Positions 32,467-43,430 of a stretch of DNA of 64,000 bases are shown piece after piece (within the stretch, counting starts at the first letter, position 1; every line of letters starts with the position of its first letter). The notes below the pieces were generated by a model, which did not search any database, had not been told where the DNA came from, and was given only the letters and a program-made list of their open reading frames with translations. The stretch covers positions 30,429,501 to 30,493,500 of the forward strand of contig OX485805.1 of NCBI GenBank assembly GCA_950295325.1, in the 5' to 3' direction. The stretch comes from Polytrichum commune (Eukaryota > Streptophyta > Polytrichopsida > Polytrichales > Polytrichaceae). The position numbers were made by a program, and so were the translations under genes.

Positions 32467-35400
32467 GATTAATGGTATGTTTAGCCTCAAATTTTATTAA
32501 GTAAGCCTTAAGCCCGCATGTGTAACGTCATGAGAGCCTGGAGACATAAAGGGCTCCAGGCCATTTACTTCATTAAAGAAGGGCGAAGTAATTATATAAT
32601 CAACACACCTAATTGTCATACTTTTAAATTTTTAAAAATACTCTCATGATTCTGACCTAAATCTAAATGATAAAAGTTTATAAGGAACCATTAAACTCAA
32701 GAACTTTAAAAACAATCGCACAACGTAGGTGGGCCTTAAGTGGTAACTCTTCTAAAGTAAATACCTATACTTAGGGGTTGTTTACGTCATGGATCATGAA
32801 GTCGTCCCTTGCTCTTCTAAAATATATGATTGGTCATTGAACTCGTCCCAGGACCACTTCGGTTTACATTAAGAAACAAGTGTAAGAGTCACCATGGAAC
32901 GTGAGGTTCCCATAAGGTCCATTTTGAAGCCCACATTATCCACTGTCACGGTCCAACGGGTTTGGCAGTGAGTGAGGCAAAAGTCAAGAGACCATGGCAA
33001 AGAAATGTGTTTTAATCCTTTTAATATTTAAAAAAAATGCCAAACATTATTGCAATTAAGAGGAGAGAAGGGGAGAGGGTAATTTTTTTAAAATAGAATT
33101 TCAAAACTACCCTTTTTGGGCATATATTAAAAAGATCTTCACATCCACTTTTTGGTGCATGGTCACTCCTCTTGATCCACATTTGGTTTACACCTAGTGA
33201 AGGGCCAAAGGCTTTAAAAAAATTATATTTTCTAGAAATTTGATCACAAAAGTGTGACCATGAAAAAAGGCCACCAAGAAGACACACAATGTTATAACGA
33301 CATTGGATCACGTGCTAAAAATAAAACAAAATAAAATAATATCAACCATTAGAGGTTTAATTGTTAACACAATTAAGAGGACCTTTGTGATCACTTGAAA
33401 AGAAAGAGAATCTACGCTTTGACTTCCAATGGTTGTTTGCATCTACAATGTGATCATGAAACTTGAGATGACAATTCTCAATTTAATCCAATGGTTTTTT
33501 TTTTTGGTTTTTTTTTCCCGTGGAGTTGGAAGTGCCCACAATAGATCACATTAGGTTAGAGCTCACGATTGGTAAGTGGGAATACCAACATCATGTGATC
33601 TAGATATCAATAGGTAGGTATCCTTAAAATTTGTAGCAAAGCCTTAAACGTGTGTGTTTTAAGATGACATAGTTTTTAGATGGTTGTATATGTAGTAAAA
33701 GAAGGATGATTCCAACATTTGCCAACACTAGTATGACTTCAACGTGTCTCTCGAGCAATGGAGATATTAGGAGACCCTCAATCGAGCGGTCTCCTAAGTT
33801 CTTTTCTTTTCATTTGATTGCTTCAAACTAGGGCGATGTTTGTTGATCCCAATTGGAAATACAACCCCTTAATTTGCACCCTATTTGAATGGTTGATTCA
33901 CTTAGTGACCTCCACATTATTGGGTATTCATGCATACTCTAGGATAGTTTCTTGGACAACACTAAGGTGGATGGATCTTAAATGGTTACTTTTCAAACTA
34001 GTCTACTTCTCCGAGGATACCAACACACAATTAGTACAAGACGGTTAGCAAATCCAAATCGAGGCCATAGCCACTTCCGTCATATTTTTTGGAGCTTATA
34101 TGGACATCTTAGTCATCATCAACATGAACATTTCTTGTGCCATTAAATGGTCATATAGGTCTCCCCCTAAGTATATTGACTACTAAGCTTAAAATAGCTA
34201 TCATATTTTGATCACGTAGTCCGGTATCTTTTAAACGCATGTCTTTTCTATATTTGTTCTTGGAACCACACCAAACCATATACCGCTCAAATACAGGTGT
34301 TCAAATAAGATAAGCAATTGAAGCAAGCACATTTACCTTATGGGTATTGCGGTTCCTGAACATTGGTCCTCTTCCACTATATGGGTTTGAATATGAACCA
34401 GAAACCTCTTATTGTAGTAGAGCATAAAACCATCTAGTGAAAGAGAACTAACGATAAGGAAAAAATAGTGATCCTTGTCATGAACCCCACACCACAAATT
34501 CCCAAGCACTCAAATGATTGGCCTTGCTTTGTTCCATGAAAGGTCCTAAACGTCCAATTTGCACCTCATCAAAACATTCTACAAATGTGTTTTTTTTTTT
34601 TTTTTTTTAACGATTAATTGCTATGATTTTTAGTTTGTCATGCAAGAGTGACCCTTTCTAAAACGAAACTATATATTAACCATATTTTTCAATCGAAGGA
34701 AACAAATATGTAGAAGAAGATCCAATGAGATTCGGGTTCAATCGCATATTGAATACATGTTCTCATCAATTGTCGCTTCTACTTTTGCCATAGGTTGCAC
34801 TTTATATATTTTGAATCTTATAAACCAAGTAGATGAGTACGTCACTACTTGTTGGAGGATTGCATTATTCGGCATTTCATTAGTTCTACAATCAAAGTAT
34901 GTTGATGCGTTGAAACCTTGAAAGGCTAAACACTAATTGCTCAACATGTTTTTAACAACCGTAATGATTGAGGTAAATGGTTTTTGCAAGGCTAATTCTT
35001 AGTTGTCCTCAAAATATGCGCATGGTAGGTCATCTAACATGACATTCATAAGGGTGAAATCTACATTTTGTTTTTTTAACAATGTACAACAATCAACTAA
35101 AAAGGATCAACTAAAAACCTCTGATGTGGGTCCAATAGGTGGCATCTACATATTCATGAAATAATATATATCTCAAAAACATGGATCTGAGTAAGAGTTT
35201 AGTATCTTCTTCCATATATGTTAGAATGAGTGAACCTTATACTAAATGTTGTGAGGTTGTTTGCTTGTTTCAATCACAAAACCACCGTTTGGTGATGAGC
35301 ATGTACAACACAAATTAATTTTAGTTTTGGGCGAAGTGTCATGTGTTATTTTATAGTTACTTAAAACCTCCACAAAATTTCATGTGTCACATTAAAAAAT

Positions 35401-38400
35401 CATATTTTTGATACTAAATTGCCAACCCTACTTATCATCTATAATAATTAAATATTGAAACCCACGACCATGGAGTCGGCACCCTGAACCCCTAAAGACT
35501 GAGGTGGAAGTTTTTGTCCAAGCAATCACCGCATCCCAACGATCAGCATTTAACGTTTATGTTATGATCTTCCAATTTTGGATACGTGGACAACTAAAAA
35601 TTTGTATGAACAATCCTGCCTCGACAAAAACTCCATCCGTGCAATAAGATCTACCATAAGAGGTATTGATTTGTATTGATTGGCTTCATTGTTGGATAAG
35701 ACCAATTTAAGTCATTTTGGGATGATTTCTCTTCAACCTTTAGGGTGCAAGCACAATAAAGTGGACGGCTCCTAATCCATGCCTAGGTTCAGGTGAAAGT
35801 GATCAAAAAGTATACACTAACTTTGAATTTTGTGATGCAAAAAATTCATAGACATTTTTATATTGATTTACAAAGCCAAGCAATTCATGATGACGAAAAA
35901 AATTCCAAGAAAAGTCTACATATCTTAGAAGACGGTGCAAGTGGTTTGCAAGTAGGTGATATTGAACAAGTGATTGCTTAAAATTTGTTTAAAATATGAC
36001 ATATTTACATTAAATTGTTTTCTACATAATTTTGTGATGATGACCTCAAGCATATAATGAATTCGAAGAATATGAAAAAATAATTCCAACTTCAAAATGC
36101 TCAAGGTCGTGAAATTGACGCTCAAAACCAAATCCAACCATGTGCTTTCAAGCATCACTTCTAACAATAAGTTATGAAGATCTCAACTTGATATTCTACA
36201 TTTGAATATTTAACATAACAATAGGGGTCACCATGAAATTATAATCCAACACAAACATCAGTCTGCTACTACTTTTAAGCCTTTGACCCAAAAAAATATG
36301 ATTTCAGTATACCAAAACACTATTTTGGTCCACTGTACCATACTTGCACCCTTTAAGAAAACTTATAGACAAATTATAAACCACAATGTCCACCAACAAT
36401 ATGTAAGGTAGACTCCAACATACAAAAGATGGCTACAAAAAGAATTATGTTTAAACTTAAGTAGTCGATAAAATTCTAGGCCGGGGCCCTTGACCCATTA
36501 ATTTCTTGAGACTTAAAGCTCGGATACACTTGAGTGCTTTTGTGACGTGTGAGCACGGAGTACCTGCCCCTTGTAATGAATGTAGTGTGAAGGCCTTTAT
36601 GAAGGTCATGGTTGGGAATGGTTTAACACAACAAGCTATAACACTCCCTTCAAGTTCAAGGCCTTTAAATTCAATTCAATTCAACCTGACAGAGGAGTGG
36701 GTGCCACATTTATTTCTTTCTTCAGAAGTGCACTTAGGCATTGCCTGAGAATGCATGAGTCATAATTAATCAACTTTAATTGATGAAGTGTTTTAGGCCA
36801 CTTGGAGTCTTGGACCGTCTTATAAGTTAAGGCCGCTTTGCACACATGTGACCAAGGGTCGTGACAATTAATTTAATTTAATTTAATTTAAAATTTAATT
36901 TAATTTAACAAAAGATTTATGATTTCTCGTGGTCATGGTCAGCCATCTGAAGACCATGACCAAGACAAATCCATGTCACATTTTACAAGTTTTGGTCACA
37001 TTGGGTCATAGTACAAAGTGGATTCAAACCAGATGTAGTGTATTAAATGAAATGGAAAATTAGAACTAAGATTCAAGAGATGAAGGAAAATAATAATAAT
37101 AGTAATAATAATAATAACTATGACTAAAAGATCATTTTTTGTTATGGTTTTAAGACAATACGGAACACCCACAGGAGAGCTCCACATAATTGAACCACGT
37201 TTTCTTGAGTAAATCTTGAATAATTTCATGTTGGCCTTTAAATACTTGTTCAAATCTTCCAAGAAATGTGCAATAATTCTTGCGTCAAAAACACCGCAAA
37301 GGGTTAATTTGGGTCAACACTTTACGCATACATGGAATTCTAGATTGTCCGAGCAAATATTATAATGACACATAGAAATTTTCTTCCAAGAAGCATCCTT
37401 CTATGTCACACGAGATAGGCAACTAAGATGATTGATTGTTAAATTAGTGGTTCTTCTATAGGATTCTATTAGTGGAGTAGTTAACTAGAAAGCAATAACG
37501 CATCACTTGTAAAAGGGGGTTATCAAGCACTAAACCTTAGACTTCACCAAGACTTCACATGTCTTGACCAAGCACTGCCCCCCTTGACATGAGGGGTCAC
37601 CCGTTGGTGGGAAAGCACTCTAGACCACCATGTTATGGCATCATCATGAACCTTCACTAGGTGGAAAATCCTTGTATGTTTTTACGAATAAAAAGGTGCA
37701 AGTTTGCTAACATTTTGCATTTATTTGAAGAAGAATGTTGCTACAAAATGCATTCAAGCTAAGATGAGGAGACAAGCTTTTGTGCCTATGGATATTGTCC
37801 ATCTTGTGCCATCTTCAACTAAACATATCCTCAAACCAAACATGCTCTAAAAAAAACATCCAAGTTTTCATATGAGAGACACCCATCATCAACAAGTATA
37901 AGTCAAACAACAGTCTCGTCAACTTCCAAGTGCAAAACCTCAGTTTTGCAACAACTGGATACTTCATTACGGGAATCATCACATTTCTTTACCACCAATT
38001 CTCTTCCACCAGATGCTTTCATGATCTAATTCGAAAAATCAATTTCCAACCCATAACTCTAGATTTTGGACCCACCTAAAAAAAGAAAACCAGTGCTAAG
38101 AGACTGCAATTCCTATAGTGTTCTCACATGTTATTGAACTGAAGCATTTCTTCCTCCAACACCTTCATTATGGAGTTAACGTCCATAATTATGCAAACGG
38201 CTGCTCAAAAGAATGTTGGTGATTGTGTGCTCAAATGCCCTTGAGATCAAGGGTGGTATGAATGCTCCAAATTCACTCGAATGCACCCGTGGGCAATCAA
38301 TGTGGACTACAAGGCTCCATGACTTCACGTCACCAAGATTAAGGTGCCACACTTATCACTAAGTCTTTGACCACGGTCACTTAAACCCGGGGATTCATGG

Positions 38401-38520
38401 ATATTGCATTGACCCTTTTGTCCATGCATGGAAATTCAAAGCAGGCCGCAATGAGTTTCATCATTCAAGCACCTTAGAACTCGGTACTTAGCCCAATTTA
38501 AAAGACCATGATATCCTTGA
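32467..38520. other. Long intergenic stretch, no gene recognised
   Basis: Family H pieces occur at about 33290-33560 (GGATCACGTGCTAAAA, CTACGCTTTGAC, GATCATGAAACTTGAG, GTGGAGTTGGAAGTGCCCAC) and 34195-34320 (- strand). AAGGCCGCTTTGCACACATG at 36831-36850, preceded by TTA, is an end of the GGGCCRCTT family. Microsatellites: poly-T at 34590-34608, (AATTT)n at 36867-36909, (AAT)n at 37090-37115. ORFs of up to 97 codons lack family resemblance. Confidence 0.4.
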
Positions 38521-38921
38521 ACGTAATGACATTGCCCTATTACTCCTCATCTTATAGAGGGTGGTATATTTCTAGTTTATGTAAGGTACAAATTATCCCT
38601 AGCTATGTACTTGTATGTGCATTTGAGATGATGGGTTTACGTTTTAGTGTGCAAGAGGAAAATCTTATTGAGCACATTGGTGTGAAGTGTCTTGTGTTCT
38701 CATATATGGTCAACTTGTTGACCATCACTTACCCTAAGCATAGATCTCATATTATTATGGAGCATTCTAATGCCAAGGCATTAGTAAGCACACTAGCATA
38801 AAGTGTCATGAGGTTACACTGATGATGAGCTTGTTGATCGTTAGTGTAACCTAGCATATGTCCCAAAATAGGGTAAATGACATTATTACGCATGTGACAC
38901 TAAATACCATGAATAGTGTAG
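38521..38921. mobile_element. TTTAGTG-type element, CACATGCGTAATA subfamily, copy 2
   Basis: The right end, read on the other strand, is CTACACTATTCATGGTATTT followed by AGTGTCACATGCGTAATAAT. A CGTAATGACATT.GCCCTATT phrase at 38521 is the inverted partner, with the outer 35-40 bases missing. AGGTTACACTGATGATGAGC and TTAGTGTAACCTAGCATATG phrases form inner inverted repeats. A 97-codon ORF overlapping it is a by-product. Confidence 0.6.
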
Positions 38922-39000
38922 TAATTTCATCATTGAGCTTACCATTCGATTACAATAACTTGTGCATTTACAAATAGGTGTTGTGGTGTAGCCCAGTATA

Positions 39001-39260
39001 TGAGGGCTAGAGATCTGTGGTGTCTACATAACTCGTCCATTGTGAAGATGAAAATTCATCAAACTACTTCTTAGCCTACAAAGTTCAAATGGTTACTCTA
39101 GATATGTGAATTTGGAAATGCGTCCAATCCCCTAATTTAGTCTTAATGAAATCTAGTTGAAATGAACCAACTCTTCACTTATAAGAGACATTTGTCTTCA
39201 CTAAAGCCCCTTCACCCACGATGGATGAGTTTACAAAGATGCCACAAATCTCAAGCCCAA
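39001..39260. mobile_element. GTGTCTACGTAAACTCATCC MITE family, copy 1
   Basis: Left end GGGCTAGAGATCTGTGGTGT then CTACATAACTCGTCCATTGTG; right end, other strand, GGGCTTGAGATTTGTGGCAT then CTTTGTAAACTCATCCATCGTG. The arms are about 55 bp and imperfect, with an AT-rich centre. Three related copies cluster at 55.6-57.3 kb. Non-coding. Confidence 0.7.
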
Positions 39261-39486
39261 TATGAGGGGGGGGAGAATTATCACATACGAGCGTACCTCT
39301 ATCAACATAAAAGCCTTGAACTTACACCTTCTACACCTATTATTGCGGCTCACTATAATGTTGTCATACCACAATAAGTTTGGTCAATGCAATTTATCTT
39401 GACCCACTCCATTTCTGAGCCCAGAGTACTATATGCTCAACTCTAGAATGTGGAATCAATGTCTTATATACGAACATATAGTACTA

Positions 39487-39662
39487 TGGGTTGAAAATAT
39501 CATACCAAGTTTATATCAGAATATCAATGTTGTGTTAAAATTTTGTCCATTTAGATTCAAACTTTAATAAATTATAGATTTATAGCCACCTAAATTTCAA
39601 CCCACACAATAAATATATAGTGGACCACGGTGTTTTTCTACCCATGCTAACTTTCAACCCAC
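39487..39662. mobile_element. TGGGTTGAAA MITE, copy 2 (inverted)
   Basis: Begins TGGGTTGAAAATATCATACC and ends CCCATGCTAACTTTCAACCC followed by ACA. It aligns in reverse with 11093-11265, sharing the CTATAAATCTATAATTTATT core on + and the GCATGGG end. About 176 bp, non-coding. Confidence 0.6.
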
Positions 39663-39919
39663 AATACTAAGTGTAAAAGGTGCAGTATGTAGCCCAAAGG
39701 CTAATATTTCTAGTTTATTTGATACCAAAATTAGTGTCAAAGACCCCAAATCAATCTAGTCCAAGTCAGATGAATTGGCCACAAACTTATAGGGGGTCAA
39801 GTTTTTATGTTTAATGGATGCAAGGTATGCTCGTATGCAATAATTCCATCTCTCCCAACCCCACTATGAGCCAGTCTTTCAAATAGATGGACCCACAACA
39901 ATTTTCTCAAAAAAAAATC

Positions 39920-40000
39920 TTGTAACAGAGTTATTTGTAAAGTCCCTCAACGAAGGACGATACCGTGGGTTTGATCCTTCTTTGAAAAAAAAAACCTTCT
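39920..40000 (+). mobile_element. tRNA-related SINE head with A-run
   Basis: TTATTTGTAAAGTCC (39931-39945) is A-box-like and GGTTTGATCC (39968-39977) is B-box-like, with 22 bases between. CCTCAACGAAGGA between them can form a short stem. An A-run of ten follows at 39985-39994. This layout resembles tRNA-derived plant SINEs. The 5' end and target duplication are not defined. Confidence 0.4.
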
Positions 40001-41706
40001 TTTAAGAGCTCGTTAGCTCGTTGTGTATTGGAGCCTATTTCGAAAGCCGAGTGCAAACCTCGGGACCTCCTTTTTGCACCTCTCAAAGTTCAACAAAATT
40101 TTAGGATCTAAAATAGGCTATACACATGAGAACCACTGTCCTAAATCATGAACCAGCCTATGCAAGACTAGCATGGCCCACACATCCTAGTAAGACCAGC
40201 TAAAAAAACCAACGTTTAATAGTCCGACACCCACTCTTAACGTATGATACTTTAAGCATCAAAAACTCTCGGGTGACTTTGTGTGTTCTTGGCAAACCTA
40301 GAGACGGTGTTGTAAGAGTTCTCGGGAAATGGATCCGGGGTGATGGAAATCGTCAACTACGACACGATTCCGAAGTGTGAATGAAGTGAGTGAATATGCA
40401 TATATGCATATATAAACATAAAGATATTCATTCATTCATTCATTGGCACCGGGATTGAGATTGTGTGTGTGTGTGGAAATTGGGGCAACTACTTAAGTGA
40501 TGTTATGTTACTCCTACTATAGAGCCTCCCTCCGCCTGCTTTTGAGGATGACAAATTGCACCGCATCCATTTGCTATTGGGCCAGGCAAGCTCGTGCCAG
40601 GCTGGTGTCTTCAATTATTATATTGTACGTGAGCCCCCACTATCACCACTATTCACATCCATCCATCCACCCTTCCATCCATCCTTCCATCCACCCACCT
40701 TCATTCATGATGGTTTTCAAACTCCGAGTTCGGACGGAGGCCGATGGGGTCGAAAAATACCCTCTAGGACCCGAAGAATAATAAATACGACTCCGAATAA
40801 TATTAAGAAAAGAAGAAGAAGAGGAGGAAGAAGAGGAAGAAGACTTTGTCGTTTACCTGTCGTGTATTCAAGTTCCCGTTCCCGGTGTGGGCCCCGCCCC
40901 CCCCCCCACCAAAGTACCTTCCCTTGTATACGTACCCACATGTATGTACGTGAGATTCAAAAATGGCTTTTCGAATAATAAGAGTTGTGGAAGGCGCACC
41001 TATTCCCGCTCATATCCAAATGGATTCCATCATTTTTGGGAAGGGACCGTTTGTATGTAGAAAGCCCACCAGGGGAGGGAGGGAGGGAGGGGGGGTATGG
41101 ATATCATGAAAATATTCGAAATGAAAACGGAAGTCCACGAGCCATGTTGGAGAGAAGCGCAACTTTGTCTCTTCTTGTAAGCTTGTGGGGTGAAACTTAC
41201 AACCTCTATATTATATAATCGTCGTTTTTTTTTATAAAGCATATGAGCATAATGACGACATCATGAGATTACATTTTGAAAGGGGCACCCATTCCCGTTC
41301 GAATTTAAAATAGACGTTCAAGAACCTTTTCGTCAACTCGTGTCGGCAAGAGAAGCGGAGCTTTGTTCTTCACGTAGGCTTACCGTATTCATACACCTAG
41401 AATCATCGCCATCGAAAGATAATGAACGCGGTCACTATGAATTGGATCGCCCTAAATTTGTTGGGTCTTACCAATACTTGAAAGAGAGTTTCAACGCACC
41501 TCATGAAGGTTCGTTTGGGCATCATATGAATAACCCACGAATTTTTGGAAACGTCGATTTGTAATTCAGTCCCAACCCATCGATCGAAGTCACTTATTAG
41601 CTATGGTGACTATGTATGTACATTTGAAGATGAGATTCGACATAAAGCCACTGGAGCATCACACTTTTTCCCCTTGGTCAAAATTCAACACGGTGTAGAT
41701 CAATCT
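40001..41706. other. GC-richer intergenic block with microsatellites
   Basis: (ATTC)n at 40428-40445, (TG)n at 40464-40475, a CATC/CTTC run at 40660-40700, a purine run at 40805-40845, poly-C at 40896-40907 and a GGGA run at 41073-41095. Positions 40985-41215 and 41270-41400 look like an imperfect duplication (GCACCTATTCCCGCTC / GCACCCATTCCCGTTC; AGAGAAGCGCAACTTTGTCT / AGAGAAGCGGAGCTTTGTTC). ORFs overlap in many frames; no protein family is recognised. Confidence 0.4.
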
Positions 41707-41960
41707 CCAGGGAGACTACTGGACATAATAATCCCATCAAGACCCTAGGGTTTCAAAATCCAACCAGTCACGCGTTGACACCTTCCGCTTTCTCGTCATT
41801 TAATTTGAGGTATATTCCATAGATTCCTCTAAACATGATGGGTTTTTCCTTTTCTTTTCTTTTCTTTTTGTTTTTGAACTCTTGAACTCCACTCGCTAAT
41901 CCTCGAGCTCCACCAGTTCATCTGTAACAGGCAGTCGGTAGTTTCTCTCCCCTTTTTCCA
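41707..41960 (+). repeat. Solo arm of the long-TIR family
   Basis: The order of words matches the left arm at 23871-24094: ACTGGACATAATAATC, CCCTAGGGTTTCAAAATCCA, ACCAGTCACGCGTTGACA, ATTCCTCTAAACATGAT, CCACCAGTTCATCTGTAACA and GGCAGTCGGTAGTTTCTC. It has diverged and has a (CTTTT)n insertion at 41850-41868. No inverted partner is nearby. Confidence 0.6.
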
Positions 41961-42179
41961 TGGGTGTCGGTAGTTATAAGTATCGGTAGCCTGCCTTTTT
42001 CTCCTTGAAATGAAAATCGCACCATTGAAAAGGTGGAAATACGTGGCCGAGGCCAACCAAAAATGCCAGGTTGGACCTCAAACGCGGTTTTGTCTCTTTT
42101 GGGGTGTTTGATTGAGGAATAAGGAAAATGGTGCTTGACCCGTTCGTGCTCATGCTCATTTACAGCCTGGATTCTATTG

Positions 42180-42910
42180 CCCCAATTCTTCGTTTTTCAG
42201 CGTACTTATTTTACTTGAGAAGAATACCCTTTCTGTCTTGAGCTGTGTCTCCACCTATGAAGTGTCGCTTGCGCTTCTTCCCCACTACTTCCAATTCGAC
42301 CCCAGTTGTTTATTAGTCGTTCTCGACTCTCAATTCCCAGTGTAAAAAAAGAAAAAATTCCACCTCAGCTGTTGTTGTGAGCCCTTCCCCAACTTGGCAG
42401 GTGGTTTTTGGTCGTCGGATCAGATTGGGAGTTGCACGCATCACGAAGATTGTTGATTTTCATATTTCAAATTTTGGAACCGGAAATGAAGAGGTCGAAA
42501 TGAAGATTCTCTTTCTCCTGATTGTAGGCCCTCTCCGTTGTGTTCATTATTGAACACGGAGTGGTTTGTCTTAACTGTCATTATTTAAACATGTCCACTA
42601 GATTTTTTTTTGGCTTGAAGAGAAAGTCCCACCTCTCCGATCTGTGTTGTGCTCTTGCATAGATACATTCTTCCCTTCACTACCATGCAAGGTGTGCACA
42701 CTTGCAACCTCTACAGACAAATTGGGTTGTTGGATAGTATCAAGAACTGTCTCATCCAATTAGTGTATTCAAATCACGAAGATTGTCAATTCCAAGTTTT
42801 AAAATTGAAGTGGAGATGCAGAAGCTGCAAGAGGTGAAATGATCGCATTAAGCCTTCCCACTTGTGTTTGCTATTAAACCTAGAATGGGGTCTATGTTTT
42901 GAGCACGAGA
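42180..42910. repeat. Dispersed family H copies
   Basis: Positions 42415-42610 and 42690-42905 contain family H words found at 15250-15420 and 18660-18860: GTCGGATCAGATTGGGAGTT, GTCTCATCCAATTAGTG, ATCACGAAGATTGT and GTGGAGATGCAGAAGCTG. They are in tandem and in the same orientation. Non-coding. Confidence 0.55.
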
Positions 42911-43074
42911 CTATATATAGAGGGCTCTCTATTTCATCTTCGCATGTGCATGAATGAAGTCTCTCAACATGGGATACAAGTGGGGTCTTGACGAATGTTG
43001 ACACATGACACGTGACAAAATTTGAGGGGGAAATAATTGTTTTGTGTTGGAATGGAGAGAGCCCTCTATGGTAG
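42911..43074. mobile_element. AGAGGGCTCTC MITE, copy 1
   Basis: Left end CTATATATAGAGGGCTCTCT; right end, other strand, CTACCATAGAGGGCTCTCTC followed by CATTCC. It shares CATGGGATACAAGTGGG and TTTGAGGGGGAAATAATT then GTTTTGTGTTGGAAT with the copy at 53256-53396, in the same orientation. About 164 bp, non-coding; target duplication not resolved. Confidence 0.7.
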
Positions 43075-43430
43075 TCCAATTTCATCATACCACGTGTCGT
43101 TTTGGTGTCCATTCTTAATTACAATATAGGTGTACAATTAAGAATGAGTGACCCAAAAAAAAAAGGCCCACACAGCTGAGTAGTTAATGCCAGGTCTTGG
43201 AAAAGACCTTTCATATAGCATGGGTAAAGAGATGTACCCAACTTACTTGTGATGAGAATCTGCCGCTCACAGGAGGTGTGTTCTACGTGTGTTGTTGGGT
43301 TGCCAATGTTAACTCCCCTAAAGAGTTTGCAACTGATAAGAAACTCTATCAGATGACAAGAAGGAAATGAAAGAGAGCTTTGCAATGATCTAGACTGCAT
43401 ATGGGAGGGTGAAAATCGCACGTCGAATCC
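43075..43430. other. Intergenic DNA with a family H fragment
   Basis: GTGTACAATTAAGAATGAGT at 43130-43149 with a following AAGGCCCACA resembles family H (compare 18870-18925). The rest is not recognised. Confidence 0.35.

Noticed and set aside
36506..36748. 80-codon ORF with several cysteines
   Set aside because: No recognisable motif; cysteine spacing does not match a known zinc finger, and codon context is ordinary for the AT-rich intergenic DNA.
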